From positions 62,001 through 126,000 of the forward strand of contig JAWLAI010000009.1 of assembly GCA_041395565.1 (NCBI GenBank): a DNA stretch of 64,000 nt. Reading direction: 5' to 3'. This stretch comes from Pseudomonadota bacterium (GTDB lineage Bacteria > Pseudomonadota > Gammaproteobacteria > UBA9214). Below, in pieces: positions 34,998 through 43,601 of the stretch. Under the pieces are notes generated by a model that was not told the origin of the DNA, did not search any database, and was given only the letters and a program-made list of their open reading frames with translations. The position numbers and the translations under genes are program-made. The stretch's first letter is position 1; each line of letters starts with the position of its first letter.

Positions 34998-36818
34998 ATG
35001 TGCGGAATAGCTGGCATTGTCACTCAGGATGTTTCAAGGTATCAATCAGCTCTGGACGGCATGGTTGCCGCGCTCAACCATCGCGGCCCTGATGGCCATG
35101 GAAAGCTTCTGTTTCAAAATTGTGGCCTCGGGCACACGCGACTGGCAATTATAGATCTTGCAACCGGGCAACAGCCAATGCCAAGCAGCGATAGATCAGT
35201 CGCTGTGACATTCAATGGTGAGATCTATGGTTTCAGGGATATCCGCAGAAACCTGAAAGAATATCCATTTCAAACCACCTCTGACACCGAGGTAATACTG
35301 GCATTGTACGATAGGTACGGGGACACGATGATGTCTCACCTGCCAGGGATGTTTGCTTTTGCAATCTGGGATGATAAGCGCCAGCAATTGCTCTGCGGCA
35401 GGGACCGGTTTGGGGAAAAGCCGCTTTACTACGCACAAACCCCAGATGACACCTTTGTTTTCGCCTCGGAGATCAAGGCCATCCTTGCTTCCGGACTAAT
35501 AGCGCCGGAGATAGACCAGGCTGGACTAGTGCGCTATTTGCGACGCGGTTATCCATACTCGGATGGTTCCATTTACCGCAACATTCAGGCTGTTCCGCCT
35601 GCGCACATGCTGATACTACGAGAGGGTAAGGTCAGCATTCAGCCTTATTGGCAATTACCTCCAACGGAAACCCGTTACTCGTTATCGGAAGCAGCTGAAA
35701 GGTTCCACCACCTGTTTGACCAGGCTGTAAGCCGCCAGTTGGTTTCCGACGTTCCTGTTGGCGCATTTTTAAGCGGTGGACTAGATTCCACAACCGTCGT
35801 CTGCTCGGCAAGCCGTGTGAAACCGGACTTGAAGACATTCTCCTTCGACTTCCTTGGTAGCCACAGTGAAATCGAGTTCGCCCGCACAGTCGCGGCTGCG
35901 CGTTCCACGGACCATGTAGAACTGAGCGCCGATGCAGTACCGGTCGCCGACTTACTACTGAAAATGCAGGATGTGTATGATGAGCCGTTTTATGACTCAT
36001 CGAATATCGCCACTTATCTCCTCTGCGAGCTTGCGAGCAAGCACACGAAGGTCGCACTGACTGGTGACGGCGCAGACGAGCTGCTTGGCGGATACCCTTG
36101 GTACCAATACTATCCAACCACTGCAGGACGCCATGATCATCTTTTCCTACGGTGGACCGCAGCGCGCATCATGGCGCGCGCCGCACGAATTTTACAGACG
36201 AAAAGCGCGCACCGACTTGAAACCAGGAATATTCGACTCCAGCTGCAGTATCGATACCCTTCTGCACTAACCGCACACCAGAACACCATGTCGATAATAT
36301 GCGATCGCGAGTTATTATCATTCGGTATCACGCCACAACCATCGCGCCATTATGTATCTGCAGACTGTGCAGAAAGCCCGGCTGATGCCGCACTCCGCGA
36401 CGATGTTACCGACTACATGCCGAGCGACATCCTGATCAAAACCGATCGCGCTGCCATGGCGCATGGACTCGAACTGAGAGCTCCATTCCTCGATACCGAA
36501 CTCGCACAGTTTTGCATCTCATTACCAGCCAGCTTCAAGATCTCTGACTCATCTGACAAGATATTACTTCGCACCGCATTTGCGCAAGAATGGCCAGCAT
36601 CAATCAGAAACCGGCAGAAGCAAGGATTTGGTGCACCAATATTGTCATGGCTTGCAAGAGACGACATGAAGGCGCTTGCGGCGACTCTCCTATATAGCAG
36701 CAACTCAAGACTCTATGACTTCCTCGACTACAACGGCACCAGGAACTTTTTGAGCAAATCCTCGGATATTCAGACATGGCAGCTCATCAACCTGGCCGCT
36801 TGGCTGCAAAGGCATTGA
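34998..36818 (+). CDS. Asparagine synthase (glutamine-hydrolysing) type amidotransferase, copy 1
   Basis: A 606-residue AsnB-type enzyme. It begins MCGIAGIV with the N-terminal nucleophile Cys2; RGPDGHG and NGEIYGF belong to the class II glutaminase domain. The synthetase half has the PP-loop SGGLDSTTV and ALTGDGADELLGGYPWY. In exopolysaccharide loci such proteins (the exosortase-system amidotransferases) are thought to amidate sugar carboxylates rather than make asparagine; that is inference from context. It is followed by the O-antigen ligase gene 7 bp downstream, so the two form an operon. Codon use is AT-richer than in the flanking housekeeping genes. Confidence 0.88.
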   Translation: MCGIAGIVTQDVSRYQSALDGMVAALNHRGPDGHGKLLFQNCGLGHTRLAIIDLATGQQPMPSSDRSVAVTFNGEIYGFRDIRRNLKEYPFQTTSDTEVILALYDRYGDTMMSHLPGMFAFAIWDDKRQQLLCGRDRFGEKPLYYAQTPDDTFVFASEIKAILASGLIAPEIDQAGLVRYLRRGYPYSDGSIYRNIQAVPPAHMLILREGKVSIQPYWQLPPTETRYSLSEAAERFHHLFDQAVSRQLVSDVPVGAFLSGGLDSTTVVCSASRVKPDLKTFSFDFLGSHSEIEFARTVAAARSTDHVELSADAVPVADLLLKMQDVYDEPFYDSSNIATYLLCELASKHTKVALTGDGADELLGGYPWYQYYPTTAGRHDHLFLRWTAARIMARAARILQTKSAHRLETRNIRLQLQYRYPSALTAHQNTMSIICDRELLSFGITPQPSRHYVSADCAESPADAALRDDVTDYMPSDILIKTDRAAMAHGLELRAPFLDTELAQFCISLPASFKISDSSDKILLRTAFAQEWPASIRNRQKQGFGAPILSWLARDDMKALAATLLYSSNSRLYDFLDYNGTRNFLSKSSDIQTWQLINLAAWLQRH

Positions 36819-36825
36819 TGATGTG

Positions 36826-38232
36826 ATGAAATCGTTCAACGAAAGATCTCAACAAGCCGCGATGCAATCTCGACATCACAGCAATACCCCTTACATGGAG
36901 GCAAGCAACAACACCAGCAACGGCTACCCCAAAACAAACGCTGCAGTATTTTTCGCGTTTTTAACATACATCATTTATATCTACCTGGAAGTTGGCTATC
37001 GCATCCCATTTTTAGGAGAAATTCGCTTTCAAATGATTCTAGGGGCGCTGCTGGTTCTGACTGCCCTGCCAATACAGTTGTCCAAAAAGGAAAAAGCCAA
37101 ATCCGGAATCTTTGGCTGGACAGCGCTGCTAATTTTTTTAATGACATTGATGACTTTTTTGTCAGCCGACGTTTCACACTCAAGCACTGTATATTTCGAT
37201 CGCGTCATCAAGTTTTCCATGTTTGCGCTCATGATCGCAGCGTTTGTAAATAACCCAAGGGAATTGAAATGGTTTATTGCGGCGTTTCTACTTGCATGCA
37301 TGAAAATGGGACAAGAGGGATTCGTGGGAACAATTACGGGTTCGATGATCTGGGAGAACCAGGGCATTCCCAGGCTTTGGGGTTCTACCCCTATATATTT
37401 TCACCCCAACTCCTACTCAGGCATGGCAGTAGGCACCCTCCCGTTTGTTTTATACATGTATCCGTTAGTATCAAAATGGTTCAAGCTGGCACTGCTCGCA
37501 TTGGCCGCTCTCGCGGCAAACATCATTATTTTTACTGGCTCGCGGACCGGCTATGTTGCAGTAGCATTTGGCGTCGGCCTAATAATTAAACGATCCAAGA
37601 ACTCCTGGAAAACCCTCTTCTGGATAGCCGCGATCTCAATCGCTCTGATTCCAGCAATTCCGCATGATTATTTGGACAGATTTGACTCAATATTTACACT
37701 TCATGAAAAGGAAGGCAAATCCTCAGAAACGCGGATACAAATCATCAAAGACGCTTGGGAGGTTTTTAAGGAAAACCCCCTGGGTATCGGCGTAGGGGCA
37801 TTTCCGATCGTAAGATCACAGAAATTCGGCAGAAGCCAGGATACGCATAACCTCTATTTGGAAGTCGCCACCAACCTTGGTATACAAGGGCTGATAACTT
37901 TTCTAGGATTTATATACGTATTACAAAAATCTCTCAACACCCTGCAATCGAACATCGAGACACAGATCAAGCGACTAAAGGAAGTAATGGATCGAGAAAA
38001 CGCGAATGATAACCCAACATACCTGGAGCATGTGGCGGATCTCAAATGGATGAATGCCACTGCCCAGGCGGTTTACATGTTCATTTTCCTCAGATTGGTA
38101 TTAGGCTTGTTCGGAATGGATCTCTACGAGATATATTGGTGGTTCGCACTTGGTCTGACTGCGGCCTTACTCAACATGGAACTGCATGCTCGGAAAAGAA
38201 CAGAATTGCTAACCGCGAAATTGCAGGCTTGA
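36826..38232 (+). CDS. O-antigen ligase/polymerase family membrane protein (Wzy-like)
   Basis: A polytopic protein of about 468 residues with roughly ten helices (for example VFFAFLTYIIYIYLEVGY, WTALLIFLMTLMTFLS, LALLALAALAANIIIFTGS). The large periplasmic loop ends with the Wzy_C-type ENPLGIGVGAFPI and RSQDTHNLYLEVATNLGI (GIG, D-H-N and E residues typical of WaaL/Wzy). The start ATG at 36826 follows a GTG at 36823; either may be used. It probably polymerises or ligates the repeat unit. The final about 100 residues are a cytoplasmic coiled tail. Codon use is AT-rich. Confidence 0.85.
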   Translation: MKSFNERSQQAAMQSRHHSNTPYMEASNNTSNGYPKTNAAVFFAFLTYIIYIYLEVGYRIPFLGEIRFQMILGALLVLTALPIQLSKKEKAKSGIFGWTALLIFLMTLMTFLSADVSHSSTVYFDRVIKFSMFALMIAAFVNNPRELKWFIAAFLLACMKMGQEGFVGTITGSMIWENQGIPRLWGSTPIYFHPNSYSGMAVGTLPFVLYMYPLVSKWFKLALLALAALAANIIIFTGSRTGYVAVAFGVGLIIKRSKNSWKTLFWIAAISIALIPAIPHDYLDRFDSIFTLHEKEGKSSETRIQIIKDAWEVFKENPLGIGVGAFPIVRSQKFGRSQDTHNLYLEVATNLGIQGLITFLGFIYVLQKSLNTLQSNIETQIKRLKEVMDRENANDNPTYLEHVADLKWMNATAQAVYMFIFLRLVLGLFGMDLYEIYWWFALGLTAALLNMELHARKRTELLTAKLQA

Positions 38233-38328
38233 GATAAGCACAGCACAGTCGACTCCAACCCGTATCCCTGCGACTCATACGTCCACCCATACCGCCATCC
38301 TTGTTTTACGCACACGTAATTTAAAGCG

Positions 38329-39288
38329 TCACGATCGACCCAAAACCTTGCATAACCAGAGTTTCAGCAATACCTTCTTGTTACTGTATTCCGGTGAAAA
38401 GGCTAATATTTCCTGATAAACATTCCGCGCATCCCGGCACTTTCGCTCTTCGATACATCTATGTATATAGTTTTCGTACACACTGATACGCCGCTCCATC
38501 AGCACTTCAATCTCACTCTCCGAGATCTTTGCAGTACGAACCACCCGATCCATCTGGTTACTCCAGAAGTGATGCGCAGACGGGAATCGCTCTGTCGTGC
38601 GGCGCTCTAGACTACCCTTCCTAATTCGATAGGAATGCAACACTACATCGAGGAAATAGAAGCTAACAGATTTAAGCGCCAACCTTAGCCACAAATCTAT
38701 GTCCTCTATGCAGGTCAGAGCCTCATCAAACGGATTATCCTTTAACACATAATCGCGCGTCATCACACCTGACGTGCCGATGTAGTTACTTGTATTCAGC
38801 GCCATATAAAGCTTGTCTGCGCCAAGCTGATAGACATTCTCCCCCCTTGCATGAAGAATGCCGCGGAAACTCTCGTATTCGCGTAAATAATCCGGTGTAA
38901 GGACGTTTCCGCTCGCGTCGATGCTTCGAAAATTGGTTGAAAGCAGTTCCATATCCGGATACTTCAAAAACATGGAAACTTGCGTTTCGAGTTTTTGAGG
39001 GAACATAATGTCGTCAGAATCAAACAGTGCGATCAAGCCACCAGCTGCCTGTGCAATTCCGATGTTGCGAGGTCTAGATGGTCCACCGTGATTCTCCGTA
39101 CGTATGACCGTGATGTCATTACCGTATTTCGCCAACACGGAAGGAGTATCATCAGTGGATCCATCATCAACCACTATAATTTCTACGTCCTGATACGACT
39201 GGCGCAATACTGAATCTATCGATTCCGGCAGGTATCTGGCGTTGTTATAAGTAGGAATGATGACACTGACTTTGGGCTGTACATTCAT
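38329..39288 (-). CDS. Family 2 glycosyltransferase
   Basis: A 319-residue cytoplasmic GT-A enzyme: VSVIIPTYNNARYLPESIDS at residues 7-26, VVDDGSTDDTP, the DxD-like FDSDD, and EDIDLWLRLAL as the acceptor/base region. It adds one sugar to the growing lipid-linked repeat; the sugar cannot be told from sequence. It is convergent with the Wzy-like gene (96 bp between stops), and it closely resembles the family 2 enzyme at 52276-53169. Confidence 0.88.
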   Translation of the reverse strand: MNVQPKVSVIIPTYNNARYLPESIDSVLRQSYQDVEIIVVDDGSTDDTPSVLAKYGNDITVIRTENHGGPSRPRNIGIAQAAGGLIALFDSDDIMFPQKLETQVSMFLKYPDMELLSTNFRSIDASGNVLTPDYLREYESFRGILHARGENVYQLGADKLYMALNTSNYIGTSGVMTRDYVLKDNPFDEALTCIEDIDLWLRLALKSVSFYFLDVVLHSYRIRKGSLERRTTERFPSAHHFWSNQMDRVVRTAKISESEIEVLMERRISVYENYIHRCIEERKCRDARNVYQEILAFSPEYSNKKVLLKLWLCKVLGRS

Positions 39289-39741
39289 GGCTCAGGTATA
39301 CCGGGTTGGCATGCATCATTATTGATAATGCCCTGAAGATACACGAATTCTACAATATTCAAATGAAGTATCATTTTACGTACGAGTGATTATGCGAAAT
39401 ATAACTGCGCATGCCGCCACAAATCCAGCATCATGTATGGCCTGCACTCTGTAATGGCCTCAGGAGGTCGGCAGCACACTTGAAACGACCAGCACAGCTT
39501 CGCCGCAATATCCCTGGAGTTCAAAACACGCTCAGCACCTGCACACCGACAACACCCTGCATACCTGTCCCCCTGCAGCCAAGGCAACCCTCATAGCCAA
39601 CACGCCGACCTTCACATACTTACTCTGGATGCTGCTGGAAAGCGATATTTCGTATAACCGAGAATCAGGGATGGCTCGTACTACTTGCAGATCAGCACTT
39701 ATCAGACTTGTATACGGAACAACTGCGGAATCACATCTCCC
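39289..39741. other. Gene-free stretch upstream of the family 2 glycosyltransferase
   Basis: About 450 bp with no convincing coding frame. It holds the promoter region of the gene starting at 39288 and the space after the terminator of the lectin-like gene. I see no repeat, RNA gene or insertion element. Confidence 0.4.
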
Positions 39742-39774
39742 AAAAAAAAGACCGGGGCTCTGATAGCCCCGGTC
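39742..39774 (-). terminator. Rho-independent terminator after the lectin-like gene
   Basis: On the minus strand a 10-bp perfect stem (GACCGGGGCT / AGCCCCGGTC) with a 5-base loop is followed by eight T residues. It lies 17 bp after the stop of the gene at 39791-41878 and ends that single-gene transcript. Confidence 0.94.
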
Positions 39775-39790
39775 ATTACCACTTTCAGGT

Positions 39791-41878
39791 TTATTGTATG
39801 CCGGAAGGAGGCAGCGGTGGACTGACTACCGAGCTTCCGTCACCGCATCCTATCGGCTGAGTAGACACGACGACATTATCGATCAGCTCCCCCACATTGG
39901 AGTGGCTGCCGTCATGGTGATACAAGCCCAACCATAGATTCTCCAGTTTCAGCGCGGCCGTCGTCCTGATCCAGAGATCACTGTAGTTACCCAGCAGCTC
40001 CGAATCGAGCCAGAGCGCAAACCGGCCATTTGCCGCCTGGCCACTGGATGTCGGCGTCCCCATATCCACCATTTCTTCCACACAATACCATCTACCGGCC
40101 TCTAGACTCGGCATCGTCGCCTGTGGCAGATGTTGCGGCTTCGTGCAGTAGGAAGAACCATACACACAGGGTAACGAGTCACCCCAGCAACTGCCATTGG
40201 GATCGCTGCAGTCCTGGTACATGCCGCGGTAGTAGCTGTAGGCAAATGGCTGCGCAGAGCCCGCCTCGTATTGGACGTAGAAACCCGCCCTGTCGCTACC
40301 GGTTGGCTGGATTCCAGACTGCCCTACAAGGTCTCTGCCACCAGCCGCTAATCCGCCACCGTGGTTCTGCGCATTGAAGTCGAAGCCTGCTTCGTACTTG
40401 AAGTACCAACGGGTGTAGAGCTTGTCATAGCTGCCGGGCAATACCTTGATTACATCTGAAATGCCCGACTGCCCGGATGGCACCCTGAAGCGCATCACGC
40501 TATTGGATGCATCCCCGCTGGGACCATTATCCGATATCACCTGGTTCTCCGAATCGGGATTTCCATCATAGTCATCGAAATTCGACTTGGGATTGGGTCC
40601 TTCAAAGTCCTCGCAGAACACCGTTCCCGCGGGAGGATTCGCGCATTCGGAGCTGGCAATTGCACCAACCTGGCTTGAGCTACTGCCACCTGTGGTACTG
40701 CCGCCCGTGGTACTGCCGCCCGTGGTACTGCCGCCCGTGGTACTGCCGCCCGTGGTACTGCCGCCCGTGGTACTGCCGCCCGTGGTGCTACCGCCCGTGG
40801 TGCTGCCACCCGTGGTGCTGCCACCCGTGGTGCTCCCACCCGTCGTGCTACCGCCCGTCGCGCCTCCAGCCTGGGAGGTACCTGCCGCGCCGATTACGAC
40901 TGGATAGCCTGAATTGTTGACATTACCATTGGCATCCACGATGTACAGGTAAGCCGTCGATCCTGAATTGAATGCGCCCGTATTTACCGTCACACTGATC
41001 GAACTCGCAGACCAAGCCGAAGGCACCTGCATTTCAAATTGGTCTGACCCCGAGTAGGTTGGTGCATTACCGAGCATTACGCGGGCAAAAGATCTGTCGA
41101 CATAAATGTCATCCATCCACCATGCCATGCTGGGCGGTGAATTGCCACCGCCATCGAATCCTATTTTCCACAACTCGTTGATCTGATAGGAACACGACGA
41201 TGTCCAAGATGAGTTAGACACTATCTTACCATTCACTCTTACTATGTATTTCTTTGCAGCCGTATCGAACCATGCCTCATAAAAAAGCCATTCGTTGGGG
41301 CTGTTGCCTGTAGTAGCCCACACCAGCGTGCACTCAGTACCAGAACCAACTAAGTAATTGTGCATCTGCGTCCAGGAGAAAGTATGGCCCGTCAGGTCTG
41401 AAGAATCAGACAGTCGAATCCACTTGGACGAATGATCACCACCCGATACTGATCTGTCATACTTGAACCACCAGGATACATAGGTGTAGTCGGTCGCGGA
41501 CCACGTCAAACCGCCAAGAACCCCCCTGTTCGCTGCCGAATACTGCGCGGTACTGTTGCCTCGCTGAGGGTCAGAGGTATTGTACTTGACAGCTCCCGAT
41601 CCGTTTGGACCTTCATTCTGGTCGAAGGGATTTGCGCCGCCGACAGGAATTGATGCGCCATTCGCCAGCTTTGAATATGCTGCGATGTTGTCAACTTTGT
41701 CCCACAGCACAGGCGCAACGGTTGACTTGGTGCCAAATCCGGAACCGGATATTGCAATCGAATTATTGTTATCCAGTACACCAGTGACACCATTGATTGC
41801 CGGTGCTGCATATGATTGCGTTACGAACAATAATGCTGAAATCAAGAATGATTTCCGTACTTGCCCGATTGACGTCAT
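39791..41878 (-). CDS. Secreted two-domain lectin/polysaccharide-lyase-fold protein with GGSTT linker
   Basis: A 695-residue exported protein. The signal peptide ends near SYAAP (residue 25). An IPT/TIG-like or small Ig-like segment follows (INGVTGVLDNNNSIAISGSG), then a jelly-roll domain with TYVSWWFKYDRS and KIGFDGGGNSPPSMAWWMDDIY. An 11-copy GGSTT linker (about 340-397) separates it from a second concanavalin-like domain with FCEDFEG, RWYFKYEAGFDFN and LWLGLYHHDGSHSN. The folds resemble laminarinase-type lectin or alginate-lyase-like domains, but catalytic residues are not identifiable. It has an AGAGGG ribosome site, its own terminator, and a predicted RpoN/GlrR promoter 180 bp upstream. 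It probably binds or trims the polysaccharide outside the cell. Confidence 0.75.
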   Translation of the reverse strand: MTSIGQVRKSFLISALLFVTQSYAAPAINGVTGVLDNNNSIAISGSGFGTKSTVAPVLWDKVDNIAAYSKLANGASIPVGGANPFDQNEGPNGSGAVKYNTSDPQRGNSTAQYSAANRGVLGGLTWSATDYTYVSWWFKYDRSVSGGDHSSKWIRLSDSSDLTGHTFSWTQMHNYLVGSGTECTLVWATTGNSPNEWLFYEAWFDTAAKKYIVRVNGKIVSNSSWTSSCSYQINELWKIGFDGGGNSPPSMAWWMDDIYVDRSFARVMLGNAPTYSGSDQFEMQVPSAWSASSISVTVNTGAFNSGSTAYLYIVDANGNVNNSGYPVVIGAAGTSQAGGATGGSTTGGSTTGGSTTGGSTTGGSTTGGSTTGGSTTGGSTTGGSTTGGSTTGGSTTGGSSSSQVGAIASSECANPPAGTVFCEDFEGPNPKSNFDDYDGNPDSENQVISDNGPSGDASNSVMRFRVPSGQSGISDVIKVLPGSYDKLYTRWYFKYEAGFDFNAQNHGGGLAAGGRDLVGQSGIQPTGSDRAGFYVQYEAGSAQPFAYSYYRGMYQDCSDPNGSCWGDSLPCVYGSSYCTKPQHLPQATMPSLEAGRWYCVEEMVDMGTPTSSGQAANGRFALWLDSELLGNYSDLWIRTTAALKLENLWLGLYHHDGSHSNVGELIDNVVVSTQPIGCGDGSSVVSPPLPPSGIQ
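40684..40857 (-). repeat. 15-bp tandem repeat coding (GGSTT)11
   Basis: Eleven in-frame copies of a 15-bp unit encode Gly-Gly-Ser-Thr-Thr as the linker between the two lectin-like domains. Copies 2-6 are identical at DNA level (GCCGCCCGTGGTACT on the plus strand), while copies at the N-terminal side have drifted. Identical central units suggest recent slippage expansion. Confidence 0.92.
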
Positions 41879-42060
41879 GACTAACCCTCTTCATCCATTG
41901 ATTTGGCGCAATTCGCAATAGTTAACACTACGCACCCCGATAACACTATGTGCAATCAATTCCAATGCGTGCTTAAACCCGTCTCGGGTTATCGTTCTGC
42001 GTACGCCTTGTGATTGACTGACACAGGGGCAGGTCGATGATTGCTAAGATGCATTTCTAT

Positions 42061-42075
42061 GCAAGCAATATACCA
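42061..42075 (-). promoter_or_regulatory. Probable sigma-54 promoter of the lectin-like gene
   Basis: The minus strand reads TGGTATATTGCTTGC, followed by A. The -24 GG and -12 GC are 10 bases apart, and the -12 box TTGCA is perfect; the -24 box keeps TGG and the A but not the CAC. The predicted start near 42050 leaves a leader of about 170 bases before the ATG at 41878. Confidence 0.55.
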
Positions 42076-42093
42076 TTCACCCCTATCCCTCTG

Positions 42094-42106
42094 TATCAGG
42101 TTGATA
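42094..42106 (-). promoter_or_regulatory. Near-consensus IHF site
   Basis: TATCAACCTGATA on the minus strand matches WATCAANNNNTTR with one mismatch (ATA for TTR). It lies between the predicted -24 box (42075) and the GlrR-type palindrome (42163), as in the other predicted GlrR promoter. Confidence 0.4.
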
Positions 42107-42162
42107 TTCCAACTTGAACTCTATCGGCAATCCGGCATAAGACAAACATACGCAACCCCTTC

Positions 42163-42180
42163 TGTCGCCTGTTCGCGACA
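42163..42180. promoter_or_regulatory. GlrR-type activator site TGTC-N10-GACA
   Basis: A second perfect TGTC-N10-GACA, 88-105 bp upstream of the predicted -24 box, the usual enhancer distance. A partial copy (TGTCACCTGTT at 42197-42207) sharing the inner CCTGTT lies 34 bp further upstream, about three helical turns. Confidence 0.65.
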
Positions 42181-42605
42181 TGACTGCTGTGAGCGATGTC
42201 ACCTGTTACATCCTCCATCGCCCGGCTTGCTTGATCTGCATCGGCATGCCTGAAATAAGCTACCAGTTGAATTCATGGTACTTTCTGAAAAACACGCCAT
42301 AGTCAGTTGCATCATGCTGATAAGCTTGCGTAATTGTTGCCATGTCACGACAGCAACCAGGCTCTCGGCTCGCACCCTTCCCGCACGTCAGCCAAATCTA
42401 TTTATGCACCACAAAACAAATTGTTGCATCAAACAAACCCGGAGGATGATGACCAATTCACACATTCCGAACGACACGACCTGCAGGCGCGTGCGGAATA
42501 TTTAAGCCTTTTTATTCATATGCTTGCGATGCCATTCCTGGGGGCACACGCGTCCTGGAGTCATCCCAGCGGCAGCAAGCTGTCAGTATCGGCCTGTCGG
42601 CGCTT

Positions 42606-43601
42606 TCACAGGGTACTGCCGTCCAGCCAGCGGCTGAACCGGCCAAACTGCTGTTCCCACCTGCGGACAAGGTGCTCGCGCAGGATCTGCATTTCGGCCT
42701 GATGTTCCCTTCTATGCCGCAAGACTTCACGTATTGCGCGCGCAAGGTCGCGGGCATTGTTCGAGGCCAGGACGGCGCCAGGAATGAATATCTCCCGGTT
42801 GGCAGCGGTATCCGAAAGTATCACTGGAACACCCAGGGCGGTCGCCTCGTACGCCCCGCAGACCAGGCAGTCCGGCAAGGTCGTCAAATCGATGATGCAG
42901 TCTGACTCTCGCAATAATGTGACAAAGTCGGCATCCGGCACGAAGCCTGTGAAGACGACGTTATCGGGGGGCTCGGTCCTGAAACTGTCGCGATGGGCCT
43001 CAACATTGCCCGTCACCTGCACAGTGACCTCTGGGCGCAATGAAACGCCGCCCAGAACTTCCTCGTAAGGTTCCATCGCGTGCAAATGTACACACAAACG
43101 TAACCCGCGCCGGCCCGTCTTTGGCAGCACCAGAGGTACCGTCGTCTTTGCATAGTTTCTGGTGAAATCGGGCAGCGGATCGATGGCTCGAATGATTGGC
43201 CGCCGTTGCGCGTGACGATGTCGGCCAGCACGGAATTGGTAACGAGCGTCAGATCAGTGTGCCGGTGCATGAAGGGTAGATCGCATTGAATTTCTTGTTG
43301 ACAGGCTTCTTCGCAGGCATAGACTCCCGCATTATGGGCGTCTGCCAGCGGTAACGCAACAGTGGTCGCAGCAATATGGCGAGCATGGTGAAAATACCGA
43401 TGGGTTCTGGACTATGAGCACATCGGGTCGTTCACGCACCAGGGTAATAATGGTTTTCAGCACGAAAGCCGGATGACGCAACCACCGTCCATGACGGGAG
43501 TGGAACTCGAACAGTGGTATGTCCAGGGCTGCGACTATGCCGCGTGTTCGGCGGTGTCTCTCCCAGCTGACCCAGATAATCTTGTCAGTCCTTGCGCTCA
43601 T
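42606..43601 (-). pseudogene. Glycosyltransferase (family 4/1 type) interrupted by frameshifts
   Basis: Three pieces of one glycosyltransferase lie in order on the minus strand. The N-terminal piece (43601 to about 43390) reads KIIWVSWERHRRTRGIVAAL to VLIVQNPSVF. The middle piece (about 43360 to 43200) in another frame contains ADAHNAGVYACEEACQQ and DLTLVTNSVLADIV. The C-terminal piece back in the first frame has PLPDFTRNYAKTTVPLVLPK, VVFTGFVPDADFVTLLRESD and ALGVPVILSDTAANREIF. The first frame hits a stop at 43332. At least two compensating indels are needed; they may be real or sequencing errors. The start ATG overlaps the stop of the amidotransferase gene, showing the original operon. The intact product would be about 330 residues. 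Confidence 0.85.

Noticed and set aside
40684..40857. Regular 15-bp repeats as a possible CRISPR or VNTR outside genes
   Set aside because: The units are contiguous, without spacers, and in frame with a secreted protein linker; not a CRISPR.
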